Of a DNA stretch of 64,000 nucleotides, positions 12,550-25,789 are shown piece after piece. The position numbers were made by a program, and so were the translations under genes. The notes beneath the pieces are model-generated. The model did no database searches and was not told where the DNA came from. It saw only the letters and a list, made by a program, of their open reading frames with translations. Numbering within the stretch: the first letter of the stretch is position 1; every line of letters begins with the position of its first letter. The stretch is from Paguma larvata. Taxonomy: Eukaryota; Chordata; Mammalia; Carnivora; Viverridae. The stretch spans positions 65,631,312-65,695,311 of the forward strand of contig CM057826.1 in the NCBI GenBank assembly GCA_030068075.1, given 5' to 3'.

Positions 12550-14190
12550 CAATTATTAACTATTTTTTCTTAATTATTTTATGTTACTTCAAGTGTAGTT
12601 AACATATGGTGTTATATTCATTTCAGGTGTACCATATAATCAACAATTATATTACTCAGTGTTCAACATAACTGTACTTTTTTTTAAGTTTATTTATTTC
12701 GAGAGAAAAAGAGAGCAAGCCTATGCGACCATGAGGGAGGGGCAGAGAGAGAGGGAGAGAGAGAATCCCAAGCAGGCTCTGTGCTGTCAGCACAGATCCT
12801 GATATGGTGCTCAAACTCATGTTCTTTCTAGTTGAGAGTCTGTTTTCCGGTCTTCTCCTTATTTTTTCCTCTTCGTTCATTTGTTTCTTAAATTCCAAAT
12901 ATGAGTGAAGTCTTATGATATTTATCTTTCTTTGGCTTATTTCACTTAGCATTATACCCTCTAGATCCATCCATGTTGTTGCAAATAGCAAGATTTCATT
13001 CTTTTTTATGACTAATATTCCATTGTGTGTGTATATGTATATTTATACCATACTTTCTTTATCCATTCATCTATTGATGAACACTTAGTTTGCTTCCATA
13101 ATTTGGCTATTGTAAATAATACTGTAATAAAAATAGGGGTGCATGTATCCCTTTGAATTAGTGTTTTTATATTTGGTGAGTAAATACCCAGTAGCACTAT
13201 TACTTAATCACAGGGTAGTTATATTTTTAACTTTGGGGGGAACCTCCATACTGTCTTCCACAGTGGCTATACAAGTTTTTGTATTTCCACCAACAGTGCA
13301 CGAGGGTTCCTATTTCTCCACATCCCTGCCAACACTTCTCACGTCTTGTGTTTTTAATTTTAGCCATTTTGACAAGTGCGAGGTGATAACCTTGTTAGGT
13401 TTTGGTTTGTATTTCTCTAATGATAGTGATGTTGAACATCTTTTCATGGGTCTGATGACCATGTGTAAGTCGTCTTTGGAGAAATGTCTGTTCATGTCTC
13501 CTGTCTATTTTCTCATTGGGTTGATTTTGGGGTGTTGAGCTATATAAATTCTTTATACATTTTAGATACTAACCCTTTATTGGATATATCATTTACAGAT
13601 ACCTTTTCTCATTCAGCAAGTTGCCTTTTAGTTTTGTTGATTCTTTCCTTTGCAATGCAGAAGCTTTTTATTTTGATGTATTCTCAATAGTTTACTTTTG
13701 CTTTTGTTTCCCTTGCCTCAGGAGACATATCTTCGAAAAATGTTGCTGTGGCCAATGTCAGATAAATGGCCGCCTGTGCTCACTTGTAGGATCTTTGTGA
13801 CTTCAGGTCCCATATTTAGGCCTTAATCCATTTTGAGTTTATTTTTGTGTATGGTATAAGAAAGTGATCCAGTTTGTTTGTTTTACATGTTGCTGTGCAG
13901 TTTTCCCAATACCATTTGTTGACAAGACTTTGCCTCATTATATATTCTTGCCTCCTTTGTCAAAGATTAATTGACCATATAATTGTGAGTTTATTTCTGG
14001 GCTCTCTGTTCTCTTCTGTTTATCTATGTGTCTGTGTTTGTGCCAGTACCATGCTATTTTTATTACTACAGCTTTGCAGTATAACTTGAAGTCTGAAATT
14101 GTGACACCACCAGTTTTGTTTTCCTCTTCCAAGATTGCTTTGGCTACTCATGGTCTTTTGTCGTTCCACACAAGTTTTATTCTTAACTTT
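12550..14190 (-). mobile_element. L1 3' part, antisense, split by a SINE
   Basis: On the minus strand this runs from the 3' UTR (reverse text near 12590-12660, 'gtagttaacatatggtgtta') into the ORF2 C-terminal half. Clear landmarks on the plus strand are 'cctctagatccatccatgttg' near 12960, 'tttatccattcatctattga' near 13058 and 'caatgcagaagctttttatt' near 13652. It has many stops. It is less decayed than the adjacent older L1, so probably a younger family. Confidence 0.85.
12675..12821 (-). mobile_element. Can-SINE, 5'-truncated
   Basis: The GA-rich tract, 'cccaagcaggctctgtgctg' and the reverse A tail are present. The tRNA-like head is missing: the L1 text resumes right after 'ctcaaactcat'. 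Confidence 0.88.
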
Positions 14191-16650
14191 TAACGCATGT
14201 GTTACTAACTTTTTGGGATATTTTCCAAAGTGAAAAATAGTACATAATGTTAGTTATAATTAAAAATTGTTATAATTTGCATGTATGTCGTTACTATTCA
14301 TTTGCAGGTGCAATATTTTGCTAATTTATTTGCCACGATGTTTTTATTTTATGTTTTATTGGTCACAGCTTCCTTCTTTTGCCCATTTAAAAAAATAGCC
14401 TGTATTTTTTTCTAATTGAGTTACAACTCTTGATATATTAAGAATTTTAATACTTTGTCCTCTATGTTGGTATTCTCCTGATAACTATTTATATTTACAT
14501 TTCTGTTGTTTTAACCATGCAAACACTTTATCTAATTTTCAATTTTTCTATAGTCAAATGAGTATTATCTTATATATTTTTCAGTCTTTGGTATCAGAAT
14601 TAGAATAGCCTTCTTACCTTCACATGGTTTATATTTAATACTTAAGTCGTATGTTTAAATATAGCTGAAAATACAACACTTACCAAACATGAACCAAATA
14701 ACAAAAATAATGAAAGATATATGGGTATAAGAGAGGTGAACTCTTTCCACATTTCCTTCACTTTGCTCATATTCTTTTTCTATTTTTTTTGATAAAACAA
14801 TTAGAGTTACAAATACGTTTTCACACATCTTTCCATGTATTTTCACTCTCTTTTCGGAAGTAATCACTATTCTAAGATTTCAGGGTGTCCTATGTATCCA
14901 GGTGTCTGTACATAATCCAGATATATCAGTAAGCAATTTACTTGTTTTGTTTCAGTGTTTTAAATTTTTACTAAAATTTTTCTAATACATCTTTTATTTC
15001 TGTGCCTTTTTACTCAAAATTGCACTTCTGAAGTTCACTAATGTGGCAGCTTTTCCCCACAACGTTATGTATTTTAGAACTATCTATGCTGATGGTTGTA
15101 TCTAATTCACTGCTGTCTAGTATACAAATGTAAGATTAAACCTCAGATCATCTATTCTGCTACAAATGGATAATTAGGTAATTCCAACTTTTTAAATTTT
15201 TCATTTAGAGTGTTAGAATGAATATTCTCGCTCATGTTTCCTTGGGAACATGAATAAGAGCTTCCAAGAGATTCATACCCAGAAAAGGAATTGTCGAGTC
15301 ACACAAGCGTGCATGTTAAATTTTGCTAGCTATTGCCAAATTGTTCTCCGAATGACTGTATAATTTACAGGGATGTGTGTAAGAATTCCTGATAACCCAA
15401 GTTTTTGCCAAAACTTGAAGACATTTGAATTTCTTTACCAGTATGTGAAATGGTGTCCCGTTGTTGCTTTGATTTGCATTCTCTTCTCTGGTTGCACATC
15501 TCTTAATAAGGTTGGCTGGCTATTTTGAAATTCCTCACCATACCCTGTGCCATTTTTTTTCTACTGTTGTTTGAATTTTTCTCATTAATTTGATTTTTAA
15601 AATTTAAATGTTTCCCAGATTTTTCCCAAAATAGAGGTTTCGTTTTCATTTTGTTTAAATGTGTTTTGATGTATGAAAATTGTGTAGTGTATCCAATTTA
15701 CAATTTCCGTTAAGTATTCTGCATTTTTGTTTCTTAGTAAGAAAATTATTCCTGCTTGATATCCTAAAACTATTCTCCCTTATTTTCTTGAGAAACCTCT
15801 ACCATTTTGTTTTTCTCAGTTTGTTGTTTAACCCATCTGGAATAGTTTATTTTTGTGCATAGTAAAAGGTAGGGATCTATTATTACCATATTCACTTCTG
15901 GAACACAAATTATCTTGATGTCCTTTTTCTGAATAGTTTATTCTTTGCAACAGATTTGTAATGCTATGTCATATACCATACGCATATAGTCTGTTTCTCT
16001 ATTTGGTCCTTTGTCTTTTTTTCTCTCCCAACTGCTCACTGCTTTAACGATTATAGCTTTACACTGAGACTTTAAGTGTGACAGGGCAAATTTTCTTTTC
16101 TAGTTTTTTACGTATAACATGGTTTTATCTATTCTTGATCCTTCACTTTTTATGGATTTTCGTTTGAATTTGTCCAATACTATACATAGTCTTGTTAAAT
16201 TGTTATTTTAATTGTAATGTGTTTATAGAGCAATTGAGAATATTGGTGATCTCCATGATAGGCCTCAATTTTATTTAGATCTGAAATTATATAAATTTCT
16301 TAAAAAGTTTCTATTGATACTTCATAAACTATTGATCACTCTACATGTTACTATACTTGCTAGTTTGTGGATTCACTTGCATTTCTATGTATACATCATA
16401 TCACATGCAAATAACAATATTATTTATATGCTTATCTTTTCTTTAGTTATATCTAGACTAGTATGTCTGTGTAATCTTGACAAGAAGTGGTGATAAAGAG
16501 CATCTTCACATTTTTCTCTGAGTCAGAAAGAGATTCATCTAAAGTCTTAGTATTAAGTGTATTTTTCTGCTGCAGGTTTTGGACAGATAAATCTTTCTAA
16601 GTTAAAGAAGTCCCCCTTCAATTCACTGTTTGATTAGAGTTTTAAAATGC
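14191..16650 (-). mobile_element. highly decayed L1M, antisense
   Basis: Plus-strand phrases match reversed ORF2 of ancient L1s: 'tttgatttgcattctctt' near 15470, 'ttgcccattt' near 14379, 'acgattatagctttacac' near 16047. Many indels are present and the ends are vague. Confidence 0.65.
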
Positions 16651-16714
16651 ATTAATCTTGGAACTGAATAATTTGGTTTTATTTATGTGTAGTTACAAAT
16701 GACATAATTTTTTA

Positions 16715-16921
16715 AAGTTTTTTATTCGAGAGAGTGAGAGAGAGTGTGGGGGTGGGGCAGAGAGAGAGAGAGAGAGAGACAGGGAGAGAGAATCCCAAGT
16801 GGGCTCCACACTATCAGCACAGAGCCTGTGATATGGGGCTTGAACTCAGGAACTGTGAGATCATGACCTGAGCCAAAACGAAGAGTTGGATGCTTATAGA
16901 CTGAACAACCCAGGCATCCCT
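16715..16921 (-). mobile_element. Can-SINE, decayed
   Basis: It has an extended GA tract (16726-16788), a body with 'cagcacagagcctgtgatat' and a degenerate reversed head 'aacccaggcatccc'. Similar 'ataatttttta' strings lie on both sides. Confidence 0.9.
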
Positions 16922-17220
16922 ACGTAGATAATTTTTTAATGTTAAAATATTGTTGCATTACTGGTATATTCTACCTCATTTTTTATCAAAACTACCAACA
17001 GTAGTTTTTAATGATATATTGGCATTTTTAGCATAATTTTAATCTCCTATTTTCTCAATATCTTTGTATTGTTTTCTTTTTCAGTATGCCTAAATAAAAC
17101 AGTCTATTCGGGGATTTTATATTTTTCCAATTTCAGCATCTATTTCTTTTTAGGGTAAGCAAATATGTTCCCTTTCTCACTACTTACTTTTTGAAACCAT
17201 ATTGTTTTAAGTGTTATGTG

Positions 17221-17460
17221 ATTTCTTTTAAGATTTTAATATTTAAAATATTTTTTCTTTTTTGAACCTATTTAAAATTATGTTTTTTATTGCCAAGAGG
17301 ATTTCTTTTAAGGTTTTAATATTTAAAATATTTTTTCTTTTTTGAACCTATTTAAAATTATGTTTTTTATTGCCAAGAGGATTTCTTTTAAGGTTTTAAT
17401 ATTTAAAATATTTTTTCTTTTTTGAACCTATTTAAAATTATGTTTTTTATTGCCAAGAGG
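17221..17460. repeat. 80-bp tandem repeat, exactly three copies
   Basis: Units lie at 17221-17300, 17301-17380 and 17381-17460. Copies 2 and 3 look identical and copy 1 differs by one base (agatttt versus aggtttt). The unit starts 'atttcttttaag' and ends 'tattgccaagagg'. The boundaries fall to the base with no partial copy. Confidence 0.97.
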
Positions 17461-19384
17461 ATTAAATATTTAGAATAGTTCCTGCCAAATAATAAATGTT
17501 CAGTAAATGACAGCTATTGTAGGTATCTATTACGTCTTCTATTTGCCCTTTATATAAATTTTAAAAATTAAATTGTTTTAATATTCTTCCTCTTGACACA
17601 TTCTTCTCCATAATTTTTTAGAATGATCTGGGTGTTTAGATTCAGGGTCATGTTATTCATTTTTTTTTGAAATACACTATTTTTTTAGGACAGTTTTAAA
17701 TTCACAGAAAAATTGAGCAGAAATGTTAATTTTTAAATAACCTTAATTTTTTCGACATGATTTTTTTAACATTTCTGTATTGAGTTTTACAAGTACATTA
17801 AAATTATTTAAAATTAATTCTAGGCTTTATGAACTTTATTTTTCACATTATTTCAATCTGAAGATGGGTGTTGACTCGTGGCTGGGTCTCTTCTCCTTTT
17901 TTATTCTCCAGATTTTAATTATGTTCCAAATCATCACTTCTCTTTACCAGAGCTTCCTTAGCTAACAAAGATTTAAAATTTTGTCTCTAGTCTTAGTTGC
18001 TAGTAGAAATCAACTGTACTCTTGTTTCACTTGTCCAAATGGAAGGAAAATGATGAATAGAAAACCAAAGGAAGATCTTTGCTATCTTGGAGTTAACCAA
18101 GTTGCATTTCTCAAATAAAGAGTAGAATTCAGAAATATATGTTAATTTTCCTCTTCAGGTCTTCTGCTCCACACTATATTCAGTTCACTAGCACTCTTGA
18201 GAGTTCTGTTGACAAAATATATTCAAATACACCGATGTCTCACCTCTCCACTCTTAATCCCCAAGTCCAAACCCCCATCATCTTTCACCGTGATATTTAT
18301 AGTAACCTCAATGTGATTTCTCCACTTCTAGTTTTGACTCTCTTGAAACTAGTCTGTACTTAACTATTGGACTAATATTTTACCTCACTGAATGAATGAT
18401 TTACCTATGAGATGTCCCTTCATTCTGAGCAGAGGAGTAGAGGGGATCTTGACATATGATCAATTTCTAAGAGAATAATAAGAATCCCTCCATCCAAGGA
18501 TAAAATTGCCTTCATTTACTTGTCTCCTGAGTAACGTCCATGTCAGTAGTAATTTTTGGAGTTTGTGAAGTGTTCCTGGATATCCGGGCCCACATTATTT
18601 TCCCAACCCAGAAACCTTACAGCACTTAAGAGCATGCCCCAGAGTTTAGACCTAAAATTATGTTATTTTACATGGTTTGTACACTTATAATTTTATTACT
18701 GTATGTTTATTATTACTTCCCATTGTTTAAAGTTAATTTTCTTTTATTATCTCCTTACTCTTTATTTTAATGTTTGCCTTTATGTTGTTTCCAACCTAAA
18801 TTGTAAACCTAATGAGAATTAGGATAATATATTTTATTCCTGTGTTTTCTGCATTGATCTGATAATAAATGTTCAACAAGTATTCTAACTGATTTATCGA
18901 TAGGGCTAAAATGGAACTCCTGGATCAAATAATTCCTTTAAGGATATAAATAATTGTAATTCGAAGTACCTTATATTATTCTGAAAAGTAGAGGACATAG
19001 CACTTTGGAGCAAATATGTTTGAAATAGTGAGCCACTGAATCATGATTTGAGTCTTTACAAGAATGAAAAATGTTTTCCCCAATGCTTTTGATTAAATTT
19101 AATGGATGGTACCAGAGCAACTCAATTAGGTTAACATGTCTGGAAAAATAAAATAGTCAATTTGATAGTTAAATATAGCCCCTGATTCTGACATTAAAAT
19201 CAATGCTAAATAAGGCAACATTTTTCTCATTACTCTCTTTCAAACTTAAAGAGATTATAGTTTTAAAAATAATTTTCACTTTAAGGGTCAGTTGTTCAGG
19301 TTAAATTTATTAGCAACATTAGTTATGAGATAGCTGTGACATAGCATTAATGATACTTTAATTGTTATTGAAAAACTTTCGCTC
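17461..19384. other. AT-rich DNA; probable L2 3' end near 18785-18885
   Basis: The text around 18800-18880 ('aacctaatgagaattaggat', 'aataaatgttcaacaag') resembles the L2 3' end. The remainder is unrecognised. A 74-codon frame at 18139-18363 is probably chance. Confidence 0.4.
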
Positions 19385-19570
19385 CAGTTTTAGTTCAAAC
19401 ACTGGCTATGTGAATTGAAGTAATGGGCCTGTCAGAGCCTCAGTTTCTAAATATGAAATACGAGTTTGGAATAATTCTATCTGCCTCATGAGTTTCATGA
19501 TATTATAAGGATTAAATGAAATAATGCCTATGGAAAGCATTTCTGTATTTAATAGCATTTATAGAGAAAA
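19385..19570 (-). mobile_element. MIR SINE, antisense
   Basis: The plus strand reads 'cagagcctcagtttctaaat', then 'atctgcctcatgagtt' and 'aaggattaaatgaaataatg', the core of the mammalian-wide interspersed repeat read in reverse. Confidence 0.8.
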
Positions 19571-20255
19571 ATAATTCTTTCATTTTATAGAGAAAAATAA
19601 TTTGATAATTTCATTTTACTAATTTCAAATTCTTATTTAGGCTAATAAAAAAAGGTCATGTCCTAAAATGTATTTTCTAAAGAAAAACACCTTTATGCTA
19701 ACTAACAAACTTGCTTTCATGTATTCTTCGATCTGCTAAGTAGGCCTTCTGACCATCAACAAGATAAAGTAATTTAATTACAACAAAACCTGTGACAATA
19801 ACTCTCTTTGCTCCAGGTAAGGCTGTGAAAGAGTTTATGTTAGATTTTCTATATATATTATAACCTGGTAAAAGGTCAGTATCCTATTATATTTGGATAA
19901 TTGTTTTGCATAGAGTGGATTGAATGCAGCCAGACTAGATGTGATATGGAGACAGTGGCCTCTTGAACTTCTGTTTTAAGCACCTGCCCCTCACTGGTGA
20001 ATACTCTTTATAAACAAGATCCCAAGTATAATGTTTGTTACAACAAAAGAAACACAATAATTGCTTGCTGTAGTTCCAGTGAGGAAGACAGGATACGAAG
20101 GAGAGAGTATAGCTAATGGGCTCACATCTGTCACCCTGTCTCACACTGGCCTCTGTCTAAACTTGAGGATCACTCACGATCACTGTGGCTTTCTGTGGCT
20201 TTGCCCACAAATGACCTTTTTTATGGCCACCCCAGCATTATTTTGATTAACGTTA
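19571..20255. other. unrecognised AT-rich DNA
   Basis: No supported gene. Short open frames on both strands near 19935-20246 overlap one another and show no family signature. Confidence 0.4.
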
Positions 20256-20434
20256 AATTTAGTTGTATGATTTAGTGTCGGCATGGAATATGGTTTTCTG
20301 TTCTACTTTTAAGCTACTTGTGGTTAAGAGTGTGTTTCTTATAGGCAACTTTTACTTCAGTCTTGTTCAGCCAATCTGTCAATCTTTACCATTGAATGGG
20401 GTGTTCAGACCATATACATTAAATATACATTAAA

Positions 20435-20640
20435 CTGGGCACATGGATTGCTCAGTTGGGTAAGTGTCTGACTTGATTTTGGTTCAGGTCATGATCTCAC
20501 AGTTCTTGAGATCAAGCCCCACGTGGGGCTCTGTGCTGATGGTGAGGAGCCTGCTTGGCATTATCTCTCTCCCTCTCTGTCTGCCCCTCCCCTGCTCACT
20601 CTCTCTCTCAAAATAAATAAATAAATAAACACTAAAAAAT
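20435..20640 (+). mobile_element. Can-SINE, first of a head-to-tail pair
   Basis: Head 'tgggcacatggattgctcag', CT tract, then AAATAAATAAATAAATAAAC. It is more decayed than the copy directly downstream. Confidence 0.93.
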
Positions 20641-20650
20641 AGTAAATGTA

Positions 20651-20880
20651 GGGGTGCCTGGGTGGCTCAGTCGGTTGAGCGTCCAACTTAGGCTCAGGTC
20701 ATGATCTCGTGGTTCGTGAGTTTGAGCCCCGCGTTGGGCTCTGTTGCTGACAGCTCAGAGCCTGGAGCCTGCTTTGGATTCTGCATCTCCCTCTCTCTCT
20801 CTCTTTCTGCCCCTCCCCCACTCATGCTCTGTCTCTTTCTGTCTCAAAAATAAAATAAACATTAAAAAAAATTAAAAAAA
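20651..20880 (+). mobile_element. Can-SINE, well preserved, second of the pair
   Basis: The head 'ggggtgcctgggtggctcag' and the B-box region 'gagtttgagccccgcg' are close to a young felid consensus, with several CpGs kept. The tail is A-rich. It begins about 10 bp after the tail of the previous SINE. Confidence 0.95.
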
Positions 20881-21290
20881 TGTAATTATTAATATTATTT
20901 GGGTTAAGTATGCTATCTTTCTGTTTTCTATTTATCCTGTCCTTTGCTGTCTTTTTCTTCTTTTTTGTGCTTACTTTTGAATTAATTGGGAGTTAATTGA
21001 GCATTTTATGATTAATTTTATCTCCTTTGTTGGCTTATTAATTATAACCCTTTGTTATTTATGTGGTTGCTTATATGGGTCATGGTATACATCTTTAGCT
21101 TATCACAGTCAGCTTCCCAGTGCTATTATAATACTTCACATATCAACACTTTTATTTATTCCTTCCTGGCCTCTGTGTTATTCTTTTCATGAATTTTAAT
21201 ACTACATGGGTTGCAAATCATCCAATAGATATTCTAATTTTTACTGTAAATAGTAAATACAGTAAAAGATAGAAATATAATAACTGCTTT

Positions 21291-21884
21291 CTGCAGTTCC
21301 AGCCACTAAGGTGGGATAATGAAGGGAAGAAGAAAAAGTGATTGGAAATGGGCTATTTCTGGTCCTGTATGAGCACCAAGGATTATTTTCTCTAATATTT
21401 TCTGGTGGCTATTTTTCCAGTTTTTCCAGTGTAGTTCCCTCACAAGCATGGGTTGACTACTACTCAGCTGAGTGGGGCCTTCTGGAGTTTTCTAGAGTTC
21501 TCGATTAAGCTCTCGCCTCTCCAGCACCTTGCCTTGAAAACTCTGGCTATTTTGGCCTCCTTGTCCAATCAGCTTCATCTCTTCAATTCACGCAACCGCT
21601 GAATACTGCCTGGATTTTCTCTCCCTATACTGTGGTTTGATGACTTTGCCTGGGCAGTAAGTTAGGATAATAGGACCTCATCTGTTTCCTGTCTTTGAGA
21701 ATTGCTGTCTATCATTGTTTGATGGCCAGTGTTGACAATAGGTTTTAAAATCTATATTTATAAACTTTACTTTTTTAAAAAAACCCAGTTTTTCAAACAG
21801 GAGCATAGATAAAATTCCATTACTTCATCTTGCCTGGAGGTTGTCATTCATATTAAAAACTACAGTCTATAAGGGATGGAATTT
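21291..21884. other. unrecognised stretch between two L1 pieces
   Basis: No clear gene. It may be more of the flanking L1 (5' region), but I cannot show this. Confidence 0.35.
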
Positions 21885-22141
21885 TATAATGGTGCCTTAG
21901 ATATAAAAATGTTTCTTCCCTATGGATATCCAATGATTCCAGCACAGTCATTGAAAAAGAGAAAAAGATAGCCTTTCCTCACTGCCCTGCAGGATTACCT
22001 TAGTCATAAAGCAAATAACCATATGTGAGTCGTCTTTTCCTAGACTGTGTTTTGTGTCACTTGTCTACTTCTGTATGCTTAACTAGTGTCATCTGAATTT
22101 CTGTAACTGTATAATAAATCGTTTTTTTGTATAATCTTTGT

Positions 22142-22372
22142 TAAAAAATTTTTAAGTTTATTATTTATGTTTATGTTTTTGAGAGAGAGAAAGAGACAGA
22201 GCGTGAGCCAAGTGAGGGGTAGAGAGAGAGGGAGATATAGAATCTGAGAAGCAGGCTCCAGGCTCCAAGCTGTCAACACAGAGCCTGATGCGAAGCTCAA
22301 ACCCATGAAGTATGAGATCATGATCTGAGACGAAGTCAGATGCTTAACCTACTGAGCCACCCAGGCACCCCC
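22142..22372 (-). mobile_element. Can-SINE
   Basis: The reversed head 'actgagccacccaggcaccc' ends at 22370-22372, and the GA tract is at 22181-22233. It is full length and mildly decayed. Confidence 0.93.
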
Positions 22373-22625
22373 TGTAAAACAAATCTTGATTAAAGTAATT
22401 GTTCTTCTACTTTAGGATTGCATTAAGACTCTTCAGGCCCTTTTAATTTTCATGCAGATTTAAGCATTAGCTAATGAATGTTGCATATAGGAATTAATCT
22501 GGGGATTAACACTATCTTTAGAGTATTGAGTCTTTCAGTTCATAATCATAGTATATTCCTAAATTTACTGATGTGTTCTTTGATTTCTGATGATATTCAG
22601 TGTATAAGTCTTAAATATTTTTGTT

Positions 22626-22693
22626 AGCATCGTTTCTAGATATTTGACTTTTTGATGTTAGAATTGTTTCTAGATATTTGACTTTTTGATGTT
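22626..22693. repeat. 34-bp direct duplication inside the old L1
   Basis: The 28-base core beginning 'gtttctagatatttgac' occurs at 22632 and at 22666, a spacing of 34. Confidence 0.9.
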
Positions 22694-23408
22694 TTATAAA
22701 TGGTATGTTAAATTTTTTATTTGGTATTTGTTATAAAGAAATGGCAATGCTTTTGTGCATTTTATATACAATAGCCTTATTAAATATAGACATCATCTAG
22801 AAATTTATCTATGGATATCTTTGTCTTCTATGTACAACAGTCACTGAGGATAATAATACTGTTTTTCTTTTCTTTTCTCCATCCCAGCACTTATGTGTTT
22901 TGTATACTTCTCTCTCCTCATTATACCGGCCTTCAATTTATAGTTGAATAGAAGTGATAACAGTGTGCATTTCCTGAGTAATTCCCAGTCTCATGGATAA
23001 AGGTTTCAACGAATCACCATTACCTGTAGTATTAGCTATGTATTTAAAAAATCATCTTTATCAAGTTAAGAAGTAATTCCTATTCCTAATTTACTAAGAT
23101 ATTTTTTATTATGAAAGGATCTTGGATTTTATCAAATATATTCATGCATCGCTTAAAATGATCATATGGGTTTTTTCATTCTGTTAAACTGATAAATTAC
23201 ATCGCTTGATTTTTGATTGATAAACTGAACTTGTATTCCTGGAATTATACCTATATGATCATGATATATTATGGTTTTTATATACCAAATAGATTTGCTG
23301 ATGTTTTATTTACCATTATCACATCCCTGTTTATAAGGAATATCATTAATTATTAGTCTTTTCTACATTTATATTTAAAGTCATACATTTATTTAAGGCA
23401 ATAGTTTA

Positions 23409-23878
23409 TTATGGGTTCAAGTGGTGTTGCCCAAAAATTAATATGTTGAAGTCCTAACCCTCCGTACCTTAAAATGTTACCTTACTTAAAAATAGAGATA
23501 TTGCATATGGAGTTCGTGAAGATGAGGTTGTACTGGAGTGGAGTGGGCCCCTAATTCAGTATTACTAATGTTCTTATAAAAAAAAGGGGGGGAATCTGGA
23601 TGCAGATACACAGAGAAAACGCCATGTGAGTATGAAGGCAGATATCAGGGTGATATAGCCAAGTCCAAGGAATGCCAAGATTGTCAGAAAACCACTAGAA
23701 GCTTAGAAACATGAAACATATTTCTCCCTCACAAGAAAACAACCTTGCCAACACCTTGATCTTGTTGTCTAATAGCCTCCAAAACTGTGAGACCATAAAA
23801 ATCTATTGTGGAATCCCCTTAGTTTGTGGAAGTTATTATTTTTTTTTTTTTGACAGGAGCCCAAGAAAGCTAATACAG
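23409..23878 (+). mobile_element. MLT1-type LTR (ERVL-MaLR)
   Basis: It has the MLT1 order: 'ttaatatgttgaagtcctaa', 'acagagaaaacgccatgtga', 'gccaacaccttgatctt', 'ctccaaaactgtgagacc', ending 'aagaaagctaatacag'. It is a solo LTR. Confidence 0.9.
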
Positions 23879-25789
23879 ATCTCATTGGAAGATTTTTATA
23901 TTTTGTTTTCAGTAGTTTAAATATGATATACATAGGTGTTATTTTCTTTGTATTTACTTATTTTTTATTTGTAAGTCTTCTGCAATATTTCATGAGTTTT
24001 GGAACTGATAGCTCTCATAGTTTGGAAACTATGCTGCAAATGCTCCTTTGGTTTCCAGAGGTGTTCCGCTAGTGTGTTAGCTCCCACACTGCATAGTTTT
24101 AGAATTTGGCAATACTTCTAAAGAAAAACTGGCTGTATTTTGAAGCTCATCAATTATTCAGCTTTATCTCTCCAGCCTTAGAAGACCACCAGAAGTTCTC
24201 CTAGTTTTTCTGTCCCCCACCAGTATGCCTCTACCCAGCAAAGCCCAGATTTTTAGCCTCTTATTCTGCGTTCACAATTGACAAGTTACATGGAGAAATA
24301 GTATCTAGGAAGGATTAGCTGATCTCTTTGGTTGTCTTCCCTTGAAAACCTTTCTCACCTGGTCTTCAATATTTTAGCAGCACTATGCCTTTAGCAACGT
24401 GAATGATGTTTTCCCCATCTTCTTGTCAGGAGTATTGGTCTGTCACCATCTTCTTTAATTGCTTTTCTGGTTATAAACATACATATTTTTCATAAAAAAT
24501 GAGAAAAAGAAATAAGCCCTCACATTCATTTTCCTATCAATGGTAATTGATATTAGGTAATCATTTGTACTATTTTAGTGTGTTCCCTTCCAGATCTACT
24601 TTTTGGAGATGACTTACCAAGTAAACACACACACATCCTGTACACACAAAGGTACATACCTTTGCTAACCACTAAGATATCACTGTGGCCTATGAACTTC
24701 AAAACCTAGAAATAAATTACACATTAATGGATAAGGGGAGATATTATACTTACCAAAAGATCCTCATTCAATCAAGTTACTTTATTCTTCTGAGTGAATA
24801 AACTCATCTCAAGAAAGAATGGGTAATTTAGAAGGCTAGTCGGCAGTAGAAGCAGAGAAAAGTGAGCGTCATAGAAAGCAACTTTAATCTATCTAATTTC
24901 CTTTGCTCTGATCTTTTGCTCAATATGCAAACTTAAAAAAAACATAAAATTGCTTTCCTGTGTAGAACTGCCTATAGGGAGAGATTATGCTGCTAAATTA
25001 GTTCTTTTTGTAAATCAATATCTGGCATTCTGTTTTTGTGCATCTGTTTTTTAAATTTAGTTTATATGAATCTCATTAGAGAGTGATCTACTTTCCTGCA
25101 TTGCTATAACTTGCATTTGTCTCTAAAGTACTGAGGTAACAACCTGGTGGGGATCTGTCACAGTAGCTATTCACTTTTCTCAGGCAGCACCCAATTTCTT
25201 TCTAATCAAATAGCAGTATTCACTTAATAATAAGTAGCTTATTTATTTTGCATAATTGTGATTATTTTGCATATAGAGCTTTGTAATCTGCTATTTTCAG
25301 TTATTCTTAGAATGTGAAGGTTTTTCCAACTCATTAAATCTCTCGAATGAAAATGTCATGAGGGATTTTTCTGTCGTGTTCATTGCTGTATCTTACTGCT
25401 AACATAGAAGCTGATGCATGTGGTAGATACTCAGTAAATATTGAGAGAATCAATCAATAACTATTATTTTCTAGCCAATTAGTAGTATTAGTACCATATT
25501 GCCAGCAGGAGTTTTAAGTTAAAGGAGAATACAATTTATTGTTGCATTTTGTTTGTAATACATATGCCTAGAAGACTGTTAGGAGAAAATACAGAATTTT
25601 GATAATGTTGAATTAGGGGAGCCAAAGAAATCCCAAAGATTTATTGGCAAATATTTTTCTCTTTCAGAAAGTTGCTATTAGTCATTAGAAATAGAATTTT
25701 CCTAATATTTCTGTAGCTGTTTCAGATTTGGTGCTATCCCACCAAAGCCTGGGTCTGTTAGAGCCATTTACATCCTCCCACCCCCTGCC
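23879..25789. other. unrecognised; probable L2 3' end near 25370-25460
   Basis: Text at 25375-25450 ('gttcattgctgtatctta', 'tagatactcagtaaatattg') resembles an L2 3' end. Around 24450-24620 there may be an L1 3' tail in reverse. The remainder is unrecognised. Confidence 0.4.

Larger units (their letters stand above)
20256..21290 (-). mobile_element. old L1, antisense, carrying two SINEs
   Basis: Reversed L1 text ('gtgtttcttataggcaactt' near 20331, 'ttattaattataaccctttg' near 21036, 'tagcttatcacagtc' near 21096) lies on both sides of two Can-SINEs. It covers the region around the ORF2 start and the upstream spacer. Confidence 0.75.
21885..23400 (-). mobile_element. old L1 ORF2 region, antisense, with one SINE
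   Basis: Reversed ORF2 text: 'ggatatccaatgattccagc' near 21923, 'tctagatatttgactttttg' near 22636, 'aaactgataaattacatcgc' near 23185. Stops occur throughout. Confidence 0.75.

Noticed and set aside
13143..13538. Plus-strand frame of 131 codons
   Set aside because: It is the reverse of an antisense L1 ORF2.
17221..17460. Possible CRISPR-like array
   Set aside because: The 80-bp units abut directly with no spacers, in a mammalian genome.
20651..20725. tRNA-like A and B boxes in SINE heads
   Set aside because: They belong to Can-SINEs; a full cloverleaf and a functional tRNA gene are not supported.
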